Shown here: positions 26,799 through 35,111 of the stretch, piece by piece | Numbering within the stretch: the stretch's first letter is position 1 | How the letters are laid out: each line of letters opens with the position of its first letter | Origin: Pontiellaceae bacterium B12227 | GTDB taxonomy: Bacteria > Verrucomicrobiota > Kiritimatiellia > Kiritimatiellales > Pontiellaceae | DNA: 64,000 bases | Direction of reading: 5' to 3' | Assembly: GCA_029432775.1 (NCBI GenBank) | Contig: JAROAZ010000008.1 | Span: 166,016-230,015 of the forward strand | Translations under genes and position numbers: made by a program | Notes under the pieces: model-generated | Databases searched by the model: none | Told to the model about the DNA's origin: nothing | What the model saw: only the letters and a program-made list of their open reading frames with translations

Positions 26799-27599
26799 CT
26801 AAACTACGTTTTCACCTTTAACGTAACCGAAGTTGGCCGTGATGCCGCCGTCCACGTAAAGCACGTGGCCGTTGACAAACTGGCTGGCTTTGGATGCGAG
26901 GAAGAGTGCGGCATTGCCGACGTCTTCCGGTTCGCCCCAGCGATCGGCCGGTGTACGCATCATGACCAGGTCGTTGAACGGATGTCCGCCTTCACGAATC
27001 GGAGCGGTCTGCGCGGTGGCAATATAGCCCGGGCCGATACCGTTCACCTGCACATTGTGTTTCGCCCACTCGCAGCACATGTTGGCGGTCAGCATTTTCA
27101 GGCCGCCTTTAGCGGATGCGTATGCAGAAACCGAGTTGCGGCCATAGCGGCTCATCATCGAACACATGTTGATGATCTTGCCTTCGCCTTTGGCAATCAT
27201 GTTCGGCGCGCAGCGCTTGCCGACGATGAACGGAGCAACGAGATCCACATCGATTACCTGTTCGAATTCCGCAACCGGCATATCAAGAATCGGCACACGT
27301 TTAATGATGCCGGCGTTGTTTACGAGAATATCAATGTTACCCACGTCCGCTTCGATTTTAGAAATACCGGCGTCCACTTGCGCTTCATCACACACATTAA
27401 AAACCAGTGTATACGCATCGATGCCTGCCGCCGCATATTCTTTCTTCGCTGACTCCAGCTTTTCTTCGTTGATATCATTCACACAAACTTTAGCGCCGGC
27501 CTGACCGAGCACCATACCGACGGCCATGCCGATACCATGCGTTCCGCCGGTCACCAGCGCCACTTTACCTTCCAGATTAAACAAATCCATTACATTCAT
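26799..27599 (-). CDS. SDR oxidoreductase, gluconate 5-dehydrogenase-like
   Basis: 266 aa from the ATG at 27599, which has AGGAGTGGG upstream. Short-chain dehydrogenase: NAD(P)-binding TGGTHGIG, NNAG, catalytic Ser in MCSMMSRYG and Y-x3-K in SAYASAKGG. The sequence type resembles gluconate 5-dehydrogenase and 2-dehydro-3-deoxygluconate dehydrogenases. In the 3,6-anhydro-L-galactose route an SDR reduces 2,5-diketo-3-deoxy-L-galactonate at C5 to KDG; its neighbours make this the best proposal. Function is inferred from context. Confidence 0.85.
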   Translation of the reverse strand: MNVMDLFNLEGKVALVTGGTHGIGMAVGMVLGQAGAKVCVNDINEEKLESAKKEYAAAGIDAYTLVFNVCDEAQVDAGISKIEADVGNIDILVNNAGIIKRVPILDMPVAEFEQVIDVDLVAPFIVGKRCAPNMIAKGEGKIINMCSMMSRYGRNSVSAYASAKGGLKMLTANMCCEWAKHNVQVNGIGPGYIATAQTAPIREGGHPFNDLVMMRTPADRWGEPEDVGNAALFLASKASQFVNGHVLYVDGGITANFGYVKGENVV

Positions 27600-27697
27600 T
27601 TTTCCCACTCCTAGGTTATTGGGTCTAAAGTCTGAAAGTCGAATGTCAAAAGTCCAGTTAGCTGACCTGCGACCTTTGACCTTCTGACCTCCGACCA
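27600..27697. repeat. Low-complexity palindromic spacer (AAAGTC/GGTC words)
   Basis: The left half has words such as GTCTAAAGTCTGAAAGTCG, and the right half has their complements as GACCTTTGACCTTCTGACC. It can fold into an imperfect hairpin between two co-transcribed genes. The same style, with other words, occurs at 28738-28800 and 29921-29987. Confidence 0.65.
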
Positions 27698-28717
27698 CTA
27701 ACTACACTTAATCAAACTCTTCATCGCCGTCGCGTTTCCATCCAATGCCTGGAACGCTTTGGTGATGTCTTCCAACTCCTGAATATCCGTGATGAGCGCT
27801 TCGCAGTCAATCGCTCCGGACACAATCAGTTCAATCGCTTTCTCGTAATCCGCCGCTTCATAAACGCGTGCTCCCATCAGGGTCAACTCGCGCCAGAAAA
27901 ACTTGAACAGATCCACTTCCGGTTTCCGGCCGCCGATGATTCCGACCATCACGATACGTCCGCGCACAGCCGCCGCTTCCGTCATGGTATCCACACCCGG
28001 CTGCGTGGCCGAAACTTCGAAGACCACTTCCGCCCCTTTATCGCCGGTCATTTTCCAGATCTCTTCGGCGACATTCACCTTGAGTGCGTTGAGCGTTTTG
28101 AAGCCCAGCTTTTCCGCCACTTCCAGCCGGTACTCACTCACTTCGGAAATCACTACGTTACCGCCGGCCTGTTTCGCCACCATGGCCACCAGCAGACCGA
28201 TCGGCCCGCCGCCGATAACGAGCACATCTTCGCCCGGCTTGATTTTTGCGCACGCCACATCGTGGCAAGCCACGCCGGTCGGCTCAATCAGCGCCGCATA
28301 GTCGAGGCGCATGTCGGCCGGAACCTTGTGCAGCGTGTGCGCAGGCAGCGTCCACATTTCCTGCATGGCACCTTCGGTATCGAGGCCGAGGAACTTCAGA
28401 TTCTGGCAAACGTGAATATATCCTTTTTTACAGGCCGGGCACTCGCCGCAATGGCTGAGCGGACGCACCACCACCTGATCGCCGGCTTCCAATCCCTGGA
28501 CGCCTTCGCCAACGGCATCGACAACGGCCGAGCACTCGTGACCGATCACCCGGTTGGTCGTCACACGCGCATCCATCGCACCATGGTATACATGCAGATC
28601 GGTTCCGCAGATTCCGCAGAATGCGATTTTAATCCGCGCTTCACCGGCCGCAGGTTCCTTCGGCTGATCGTCTTTGATCGTGAAACTTTTATCTCCTGAA
28701 TAATATGCAGCTTTCAT
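27698..28717 (-). CDS. Zinc-dependent medium-chain dehydrogenase, threonine dehydrogenase-like
   Basis: 339 aa from the ATG at 28717 (AAAGGA upstream). MDR-family zinc enzyme: catalytic C37, H60 and E61 (FCGICGTD; GHE), structural zinc C90, C93, C96, C104, and Rossmann loop VIGGGPIGLL near 170. It oxidises a secondary alcohol of a sugar or sugar acid with NAD. In anhydrogalactose catabolism an enzyme of this kind oxidises 2-keto-3-deoxy-L-galactonate at C5. It sits between the SDR and the enolase-superfamily gene, which supports that role; the exact substrate is inferred. Confidence 0.86.
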   Translation of the reverse strand: MKAAYYSGDKSFTIKDDQPKEPAAGEARIKIAFCGICGTDLHVYHGAMDARVTTNRVIGHECSAVVDAVGEGVQGLEAGDQVVVRPLSHCGECPACKKGYIHVCQNLKFLGLDTEGAMQEMWTLPAHTLHKVPADMRLDYAALIEPTGVACHDVACAKIKPGEDVLVIGGGPIGLLVAMVAKQAGGNVVISEVSEYRLEVAEKLGFKTLNALKVNVAEEIWKMTGDKGAEVVFEVSATQPGVDTMTEAAAVRGRIVMVGIIGGRKPEVDLFKFFWRELTLMGARVYEAADYEKAIELIVSGAIDCEALITDIQELEDITKAFQALDGNATAMKSLIKCS

Positions 28718-28744
28718 ATTTTTTTCCTTTGTTAAATGTGGTTG

Positions 28745-28798
28745 GTCGAAGGTCGGAAAGTCGAAGGCCAAAAGTCAGTAGGATTGCCGACCTTCGAC
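28745..28798. repeat. 12-bp inverted repeat between the dehydrogenase and enolase genes
   Basis: GTCGAAGGTCGG (28745-28756) and CCGACCTTCGAC (28787-28798) are perfect complements. The spacer between them is made of the same GTCGAA words. It lies between co-oriented genes of one operon. Confidence 0.75.
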
Positions 28799-28814
28799 TT
28801 TGGACAGCCAGACC

Positions 28815-29912
28815 TTAAGACCCGGAAACCTCAAAAGGTTTCAATTTATCCCAGTTGAAGACGACGCCGGTTCCCGGCTCGTCGGAAGCCACTGCACGGT
28901 GATTTTCCACCACCAGCGGACGGGTTGTATATTCATCGATCGGGAAGCTGTGCACTTCGAGCCAGCCGGAGTTGGACTGCGAAGAAACCAGGCTCACGTG
29001 CAGCTCCTGCATGCCGTGCGAACAGACCGGAATATCATACTTCCGCGAAAGCTCCGCCGCCGCCAGCCAGCCGGTAATGCCGCCGCAGTTGGAGGCATCG
29101 GGCTGAATGAACGAGAGTTGCGACTGCTCAAACGCATACCCGAATTCGTGGATCGTATGCAGGTTTTCGCCCATCGCCAGCGGCATGCCGGTGGCTTCCG
29201 CGATCTCGGCATAGCCCGTATAGTCATCCGGAATGGTCGGTTCTTCAAACCACGTAATATCGCATTCCTTGAAACGGTTGGCGGCTTCAATGGCTTTCTC
29301 CACGCTCATCGAATAGTTGGCATCCACCATAAAGGTCACATCCGGTCCGATCAGCTCGCGCACCGCTTTAATGCGTTCGATATCTTCGTCCAGATTTTCA
29401 CGACCGATCTTGATCTTCACCGCATTAAAACCGGATGCCAGATATCCACGGATGTTATTTAATAATTTTTCCAGCGGGAACATGAGGTCGATGCCGCCGC
29501 AATAGGCCTTGCAGGTATTCCCTGCACCACCGGCCATTTTCCAGAGCGGCTCGCCGGCCTTTTTGCATTTGATATCCCAGAGGGCGATATCGATAGCCGA
29601 AATGGCGAACGAGGCAATGCCGCCACGGCCGACATAGTGAATATGCCATTCCATGAAATCATAGATTTCTTCAATAGCAGTTCCATCTTTACCAATCAGC
29701 ACGGGAGCCAGATCGTGTTCGATCATCGCCTTGATGGCGTAGCCGCCCTTGCCGCCGGTATAGGTGTAGCCCGTTCCCTCGCTGCCGTCTTCCAGCGTGA
29801 TGGTCGCCGTCACCAGTTCAAAGTAGTGATGGTCGCCATGCTTGGCATCCGACAGCACCTCGGCCAACGGCACCTCAAAGAGACGCGTTTCAATTTTTGT
29901 AATCTTGCTCAT
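28815..29912 (-). CDS. Enolase-superfamily dehydratase/cycloisomerase (mandelate-racemase subgroup)
   Basis: 365 aa. The catalytic set is complete: K166-x-K168 (KIKIG), metal ligands D197 (VDANYS), E223 (EEP) and E249 (GEN), and H299 (SHGM). The subgroup dehydrates sugar acids. With a GH117, GH86 and an aldehyde dehydrogenase beside it, the most fitting role is 3,6-anhydro-L-galactonate cycloisomerase, the enolase-superfamily enzyme that opens the anhydro ring to 2-keto-3-deoxy-L-galactonate. L-fuconate or L-rhamnonate dehydratase are the alternatives. Confidence 0.88.
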   Translation of the reverse strand: MSKITKIETRLFEVPLAEVLSDAKHGDHHYFELVTATITLEDGSEGTGYTYTGGKGGYAIKAMIEHDLAPVLIGKDGTAIEEIYDFMEWHIHYVGRGGIASFAISAIDIALWDIKCKKAGEPLWKMAGGAGNTCKAYCGGIDLMFPLEKLLNNIRGYLASGFNAVKIKIGRENLDEDIERIKAVRELIGPDVTFMVDANYSMSVEKAIEAANRFKECDITWFEEPTIPDDYTGYAEIAEATGMPLAMGENLHTIHEFGYAFEQSQLSFIQPDASNCGGITGWLAAAELSRKYDIPVCSHGMQELHVSLVSSQSNSGWLEVHSFPIDEYTTRPLVVENHRAVASDEPGTGVVFNWDKLKPFEVSGS

Positions 29913-29921
29913 GCTTTCCTT

Positions 29922-29987
29922 ATTGCCGATTGCTGATTTCAGATTGCCGATTAAATAGCTGATGCTTCCGGCTTACCAATCGGCAAT
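29922..29987. repeat. Palindromic spacer built from ATTGCCGATT words
   Basis: ATTGCCGATT occurs at 29922-29931 and 29943-29952, and its complement AATCGGCAAT at 29978-29987, between the aldehyde dehydrogenase stop and the enolase-superfamily start. The surroundings add partial words (GCTGATT, CATCAATCA). Confidence 0.7.
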
Positions 29988-30014
29988 CATCAATCAAAAA
30001 TCTTCAATGCAACG

Positions 30015-31457
30015 TTAGTTATAATTCACGTAGAAGGTTTTCTTTTCGAGATACTGCTCGAAGCCATACTTGCCGTCTTCGCCGCCGGTTCCGCTGAGCT
30101 TGTATCCGTTGTGGAAACCCTGATGCTGTTCGCCATGGCCGCGGTTGATGTAGATCTCACCGCATTCCAGTTCGTCGGTCAGGCGCAGGATCGTTTTCAT
30201 GTCCTTGGTGCAGACCATACAGGCCAGGCCGTAGTCGGCGTCGTTGGCATATTCAATCGCCTGTTCCAAGGTCTGGAACTTCACCACCGGCAGGATCGGG
30301 CCGAAGGACTCTTCGTGCACAATGGTCATGTCCTGTGTGACGTCGGTAAGAATGGTCGGCTCGAACCAGTTGCCGCCCTCGAAGCCCGGCACATCGGCGA
30401 CCTTTCCGCCGAAGGCAACCGTTGCGCCTTCCTTCACACTGATGTCCACCAACTCTTTCATGTGCTCCAGTTCTTTGGCATTCACTTTCGGCCCCATGTC
30501 CATTGATTCATCCATCGGGTCGCCGACCTTGATGGCCGCGACTTTCGGCATGAAGATTTCCATGAACTCATCGTAAACGGATTCCTGAATATACATGCGT
30601 TCGTTGCAGGTGCAGACCTGGCCGCAGTTATCAAACCGCGAGTGCAGTGCAGCGGCCGCCGCCTGTTCGAGATCGGCATCTTCGAGCACAATGAACGGCG
30701 CTTTGCCGCCGAGTTCCAGCTGGCAGTGCGCCATGTTGTCGGCCGTGGCCTTGATGATGGCCTGTCCGGCCGGTGTGCTACCGGTCATGGTGACCATGCG
30801 GGTGATCGGGTTGCGGCAAAGGGCATCGCCCATCGTGCGGCCCGGCCCGGTGAGGATATTCAGCACGCCATCAGGAATGCCGGCCTCTTTGGCAATGTCG
30901 CCCAGCTCGAGTGAAGACAGCGGGGTTTCGTCGGTCGGCTTCAGTACCATCGTGTTACCGGCCACGAGCGCCGGGCCGATTTTACGACCGGCCAATGCAA
31001 ACGGGAAGTTCCAGGCCGTGATGCCCACCACGACGCCGCGCGGAATTTTATGAATCCAGATATGCTCGTTTTCGTTATCGGACTGAACAATGTCGCCGTC
31101 CATCTGGCGGGCCCAGTCGCAGGCATATTCAACAAACGAGCAGAACACATCCACTTCGAACCGGGCAACGGTCAGCAGCTTTCCCTGCTCGCTGGTCAGC
31201 AGTTGGGCGAGCTCTTCGCGCCGGGCCTGAACGCCAGCACAGAACTTACGCAATAGATCAGCGCGTTGACGGGCCGGAACCTTTTTCCAGGAGACCTGCG
31301 CTTTTTCAGCCGCTTCAAGGGCGATTTGCGCATCTTCCTCATTCCCCTTCTGAATGGTGGCTACCACTTTACCGGTCGACGGACTCAGCACCTCGGTGGT
31401 GGCGCCGGATTTTGAATCTACCCATTCCCCATTAATAAACTGCTTATATTCCTTCAT
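30015..31457 (-). CDS. NAD(P)-dependent aldehyde dehydrogenase, AldA-like
   Basis: 480 aa. Catalytic residues of the ALDH family: N150 (TAWNFPF), E248 (LELGGKAPF) and C282 (GQVCTC). The sequence resembles lactaldehyde/glycolaldehyde dehydrogenases. In agar degraders the first step for 3,6-anhydro-L-galactose is oxidation of its aldehyde to the aldonate by such an enzyme, which fits its place just after GH117 and before the enolase-superfamily gene. Oxidation of L-lactaldehyde is the alternative. A perfect dispersed palindrome at 30264 is translated as FQTLE. Confidence 0.9.
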   Translation of the reverse strand: MKEYKQFINGEWVDSKSGATTEVLSPSTGKVVATIQKGNEEDAQIALEAAEKAQVSWKKVPARQRADLLRKFCAGVQARREELAQLLTSEQGKLLTVARFEVDVFCSFVEYACDWARQMDGDIVQSDNENEHIWIHKIPRGVVVGITAWNFPFALAGRKIGPALVAGNTMVLKPTDETPLSSLELGDIAKEAGIPDGVLNILTGPGRTMGDALCRNPITRMVTMTGSTPAGQAIIKATADNMAHCQLELGGKAPFIVLEDADLEQAAAAALHSRFDNCGQVCTCNERMYIQESVYDEFMEIFMPKVAAIKVGDPMDESMDMGPKVNAKELEHMKELVDISVKEGATVAFGGKVADVPGFEGGNWFEPTILTDVTQDMTIVHEESFGPILPVVKFQTLEQAIEYANDADYGLACMVCTKDMKTILRLTDELECGEIYINRGHGEQHQGFHNGYKLSGTGGEDGKYGFEQYLEKKTFYVNYN

Positions 31458-31550
31458 ACCCTGACCTCCGTTTATGTCGTTAAAATCGAGGAGCCATCTT
31501 ATTTAATTTGCCTCACTCGTAAACACGCAATATGCGTTTATTATGTGATT

Positions 31551-31568
31551 ATTTGCGAATTCGCAAAT
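31551..31568. promoter_or_regulatory. Perfect 18-bp palindrome, candidate operator
   Basis: ATTTGCGAATTCGCAAAT lies 94 bp upstream of the aldehyde dehydrogenase start. AAACACGCAATATGCGTTT is just upstream at 31521-31539. Both CGAATTCGCAAA and AAACACG words recur upstream of GH117 (32911-32927). It is a good candidate site for the XylR-type regulator. Confidence 0.55.
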
Positions 31569-31614
31569 ACAGACGTTCTGAATAGTTACATCCGCCCCTT
31601 TCAACAGACCTTTC

Positions 31615-32862
31615 TTAATTTGCCAGATCCTGTTTTGCGCGCTGAACGATTCTCTTTTTTGCACCGCCCAGGCCGCTTTTGAAATAGAACTCCGGCGGCC
31701 AGTAATGCTCGGGATCTTTCATCTGCGGATCATGGAAGTCCAGGCTCAAGTCGCAGTCGAACCGCCCGAGCATACTGTGCTTTGCCTTCCGCCCACCGAT
31801 GCCCGTGAAGTGACACAGCCCCCAGGTAATGCCGCGCCCGTCGTCCGTGTTGGTAAAAGCATCCGGCACGTACGGCCCCGGAGCAATCGGCATGAGACTG
31901 ACGCTTGAGGCCGGAGAAAAGTTGATGCCGTCCGGTGCCCACTGAATCGTGTTGTGTTCATTACCATGACGAAATGCGAGCGCTGCAATTCCGCCCTTGA
32001 AAGGAAACAGGCCGGTTTCATGTCCGGAATTCAGCACCGGGTTCAACGGGCATTTTTCGAAAGGGCCCAGCGGATCGTCCGCAATGGCAAGTCCCTGCGC
32101 CCGGATCAGCTCCGGGCGACCGTTGAAATCGGACTTATAGTAAAGATAGATTCGATCGTTGTAGACCAGTGGATACGGATCGTGAATGGAGTATTGATCC
32201 CATGCGCCTTCCGGCCCGTTGGGGATGACCATCTGATGGGTCGGATGCCACGGTCCGTCCGGAGCATCTGCCCAGGAGACCGTGACGGGACAATCGTCGC
32301 CACGCTTGCCGGACATTTCCATGAAGCCCTGATAGTACAGATAATATTTCCCTTTCCAGAACAACACATCCGGCGTTGCCACCGAACGCCAGCCGACATG
32401 CGGCTTTGCCGGCCGCGGCACCGCGCACCCCTGTTCGGTCCATTTGAACCCATCCTCGGAGGTCGCATACCAGATTTCCGAAAGATCCCAGTCGGACGAA
32501 GGAACGGATTCATTCCCGCCCCTTGCACCCTGCGGCGGGGTGTCGGTACGTCGGCAGGTATACCAGACATAATATTTTCCATTGGCCTTAATCACCTTGG
32601 ATGGATCCCGGCGGGTAATGGTTCCATCATGATTATGATAATCCAGCCCCTCCAGCTCGGTATACCGGAACTTGGTAAACAACTCATTCCACCAGTAGGT
32701 CGGTGAGCTGTATTCTTCGTAGGCCCGTTCCATGGCCGCACTCAGCGGTATTGACGGTTTTTCCTTCGGCATTTTATACGGGAAAGACTTCTGCCCGCCC
32801 TCCGCATTTCCAATGATTGGAAGCAGTGTTGCCAGCACCCATATTTTTAAACCCGTACTCAT
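31615..32862 (-). CDS. GH117 exo-alpha-(1,3)-(3,6-anhydro)-L-galactosidase, secreted
   Basis: 415 aa with an N-terminal signal sequence (LKIWVLATLLPIIGNA). The five-bladed propeller pattern matches GH117: RRDPSKVIKANGKYYVWYT, WYATSEDGFKWTEQG, GWRSVATPDVLFWKGKYYLYYQGF, DDCPVTVSWADAPDGPW and DQYSIHDPYPLVYNDRIYLYYK. GH117 enzymes remove terminal 3,6-anhydro-L-galactose from neoagaro-oligosaccharides. Downstream genes could consume the product. A dispersed palindrome (32808) encodes the PIIGN part of the signal region, an unusual place for a repeat. Confidence 0.88.
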   Translation of the reverse strand: MSTGLKIWVLATLLPIIGNAEGGQKSFPYKMPKEKPSIPLSAAMERAYEEYSSPTYWWNELFTKFRYTELEGLDYHNHDGTITRRDPSKVIKANGKYYVWYTCRRTDTPPQGARGGNESVPSSDWDLSEIWYATSEDGFKWTEQGCAVPRPAKPHVGWRSVATPDVLFWKGKYYLYYQGFMEMSGKRGDDCPVTVSWADAPDGPWHPTHQMVIPNGPEGAWDQYSIHDPYPLVYNDRIYLYYKSDFNGRPELIRAQGLAIADDPLGPFEKCPLNPVLNSGHETGLFPFKGGIAALAFRHGNEHNTIQWAPDGINFSPASSVSLMPIAPGPYVPDAFTNTDDGRGITWGLCHFTGIGGRKAKHSMLGRFDCDLSLDFHDPQMKDPEHYWPPEFYFKSGLGGAKKRIVQRAKQDLAN

Positions 32863-32910
32863 GGTTTGTCCTTAATTAAACACGGCTCGGTTGTACGGAA
32901 AACATACTAT

Positions 32911-32927
32911 CGAATTCGCAAAACACG
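32911..32927. promoter_or_regulatory. Candidate operator upstream of GH117
   Basis: CGAATTCGCAAA followed directly by AAACACG (overlapping A run), about 50 bp upstream of the GH117 start. The same two words occur together upstream of the aldehyde dehydrogenase gene. Here only one half of the longer palindrome is kept. Confidence 0.45.
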
Positions 32928-32960
32928 TATATAGCACCTTTGGCCAGTATGGGATTCCCG

Positions 32961-33040
32961 CCGTGCGTTGTGGCGACGACATAGCGTCGCCCTCCACCGA
33001 CGAACAGAGCTGGAGGGCGGCACTCTGTTGCCGCCGCGGC
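32961..33040. repeat. Intergenic palindromic repeat (GCGTCGCCCTCCA ... TGGAGGGCGGC)
   Basis: CGCCCTCCA (32988-32996) and TGGAGGGCG (33011-33019) are inverted arms. Each is preceded or followed by a smaller GGCGACGAC.../GGCGGC...GCCGCC stem. It belongs to the family with the in-gene copy at 11553 and the copy at 54427. Confidence 0.7.
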
Positions 33041-33077
33041 TGAACCGGAATCTGCGACGGCCACGCGAAGCGAGTCT

Positions 33078-33113
33078 GAACACCTGGAAGACAACCGTCG
33101 CCTTCCGGTGTTC
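33078..33113. terminator. Hairpin downstream of the sulfatase gene
   Basis: GAACACCTGGAAG and CTTCCGGTGTTC arms (one bulged base) with a 12-nt loop lie 9-45 bp past the sulfatase stop at 33123. A T-rich run follows only on the + strand, so on the minus strand it may act as an mRNA 3' stabiliser rather than a classic terminator. Confidence 0.5.
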
Positions 33114-33122
33114 TTTTCCTAT

Positions 33123-34976
33123 TTACCGCTTTGGAATAATGGTTTCCGGAATATTCAGTTTTCGGTCGTGTGCACCGGCGGCAAAGTTACTGACGGTGAA
33201 TTCGTTTTCCTTCGTCCAGTCGCACTCGACGCGGCCATCGCCAAGAACAATGTTCCCGAGCTTGGTGCGGAAAAAGGCGGCGAGCTGTTCATACTCCGGC
33301 TGATACGCAAGGTTGGCCTGTTCGTCTGGATCGACCCGCAGATCGTAAAGCACCATATCGACCTCTTCCGCAGGAGCGTCCAGCCCCCAGCGTATCCGGT
33401 CGCCGGGTTTAAATCCTTTTTCCCCGGGTTTGTTCCAGAACGGACGGGCCCGCATGGCAAAGGAAAAATCTTTACAGCGCAGATAGGCCCGATCGCCGCG
33501 GACCTGATTCATTTCGCCGATTACATATTCACGTTGCGGTCCGTTTTCCAAGGTCTGGATGAGGCTGATGCCATCGAGCCCCGGATGCGCGGCGGCATCG
33601 ATTCCTGCCACGTCGTAAAACGTAGGGGCCATATCGATATATTCCACCCAGTCGTGGACCACTTTTCCGGCGGGAAACTTTTTCTTATCGGACGAAGCCA
33701 CAATCACGCTGTCGTGCACGGTCTGGAACCAGGGTCCGAACTTGGCTTCGATCCCCTGCTCGCCCAGGTGCCAGCCATGGTCGCCGCACAGGTAGACAAT
33801 CACCCACTCCTGCTGATGCTTTTCACAGTAGGCTTTGAAGGATTCCACCGCTTGACCGATCAGGTGATCGCCCATGGCACAGTAGGCATAGTAGTCGCGA
33901 ATGGCCTGCTGCTTCTCGGCATCGGTCATCCGGGAAAAATCCATATCGTTACGCAGATCTTTGATCGAGCCCGTCAGGAGTTCCGCTTCCTGATCGCTGT
34001 ACTCCGGAACCTGGTACGTTTTTCCGGCAAAACGATCCCTGAACTTTTTGGAAGGCAGCACGGGGGTATGGGGAAAAACAAAACCGAGGTTGATGAAAAG
34101 CGGCTTCGAAGGGTCCGGTCCAACCGCCGGTTTCCCATTGATGGCGGTATATGCCCGGCCCTCATGCTCAAAATATTCCTGCATCGATTTAACAATGGCT
34201 CCATCCAGTGTGTGCTCAGCTGAGTTCGGGGAAACGCCGCCGATAATCAGATCGGGATTCGAGCGCGTGTAGGAGCGCAGGATATCGAGTTCCTGCTCAA
34301 CTTTTTTCCGATGGGCTTTTTCTTCTGCCGTAACTTCGCGGTCCGCACGTTCTTTCCAGAAACGCTCAACGCGGCCGTTCGGAAAACGGAAAACCTCTTC
34401 ACTGCCGAGCACCATGCCTTTCCCGTTATAGGTTCCCCACGGCTTATTCCACCAGAACGTGCTGGCATCGGTTTTCTGCAGATCATTATTGGTGACCCAC
34501 GGTTGATAGTAGCCCAGGCGTTCCCATTGATTATATCCTTCCCAGTCGAAGATGTAGTATCCGCTTTTCCCGAACATGGAGGGTTGATAGCCATTCTCCT
34601 TCAGGACTTCCGGAATTACACGGCTTCCGCAGTCGGCTGCCTGATGCGCCTTGCGGAAACCATACATGCCGTTGCGGTGCGGATACTTTCCGGTGTGCAT
34701 CGAACTGCGCGACGGCGCACAGGCCAGCGAGTTGCAATAGGCCTGCGTGAACAGCACGCCCTCGGCAGCCAACTGGTCGAGATGGGGCGATTCCACATAG
34801 CCGAGTTCACTGTTCTTCTTCCCGGTCATGGCCATGTTGTAGGCCGAGATCGAGTCGCTGCGTTGATCATCGGTAATGATCCAGAGAATGTTCGGCTGGC
34901 TGGGCTTGGCCTCAACGGCACCGATAGAGAGCATGGCTGCTGCAGACAACAGAACGGACTTACATGTATTTTTCAT
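33123..34976 (-). CDS. Formylglycine-dependent sulfatase (S1 family), secreted
   Basis: 617 aa from the ATG at 34976 ([23 protein letters not shown], a signal peptide). Catalytic C86-A-P-S-R90 is the Cys-type site that a formylglycine-generating enzyme or anaerobic maturase must modify. D36-D37 and the later [12 protein letters not shown] block complete the metal site. Its place between GH117 and the GH86 genes suggests it removes sulfate from agar/porphyran, such as L-galactose-6-sulfate. The substrate is inferred. No sulfatase maturase is encoded in the window. Confidence 0.92.
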   Translation of the reverse strand: MKNTCKSVLLSAAAMLSIGAVEAKPSQPNILWIITDDQRSDSISAYNMAMTGKKNSELGYVESPHLDQLAAEGVLFTQAYCNSLACAPSRSSMHTGKYPHRNGMYGFRKAHQAADCGSRVIPEVLKENGYQPSMFGKSGYYIFDWEGYNQWERLGYYQPWVTNNDLQKTDASTFWWNKPWGTYNGKGMVLGSEEVFRFPNGRVERFWKERADREVTAEEKAHRKKVEQELDILRSYTRSNPDLIIGGVSPNSAEHTLDGAIVKSMQEYFEHEGRAYTAINGKPAVGPDPSKPLFINLGFVFPHTPVLPSKKFRDRFAGKTYQVPEYSDQEAELLTGSIKDLRNDMDFSRMTDAEKQQAIRDYYAYCAMGDHLIGQAVESFKAYCEKHQQEWVIVYLCGDHGWHLGEQGIEAKFGPWFQTVHDSVIVASSDKKKFPAGKVVHDWVEYIDMAPTFYDVAGIDAAAHPGLDGISLIQTLENGPQREYVIGEMNQVRGDRAYLRCKDFSFAMRARPFWNKPGEKGFKPGDRIRWGLDAPAEEVDMVLYDLRVDPDEQANLAYQPEYEQLAAFFRTKLGNIVLGDGRVECDWTKENEFTVSNFAAGAHDRKLNIPETIIPKR

Positions 34977-35111
34977 AATGGTTTCCACTTCAGGTTCGTG
35001 GAAGAACGTAGTCCCGGCGACCGCAACAGACAACCGTGCTTTTGGTTAGGGTTCGGAATTATCGATATTCCATTTTTTCCAATGTCTGGAACGACGCCCT
35101 TCGGGAAGCCC

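Noticed and set aside
23992..31457. Reading the metabolic genes as an oxidative L-fucose pathway
   Set aside because: GH29 and the enzyme classes would fit, but GH117 and two GH86 beside them fit anhydro-L-galactose and L-galactose better. The fucose reading is kept only as an alternative.
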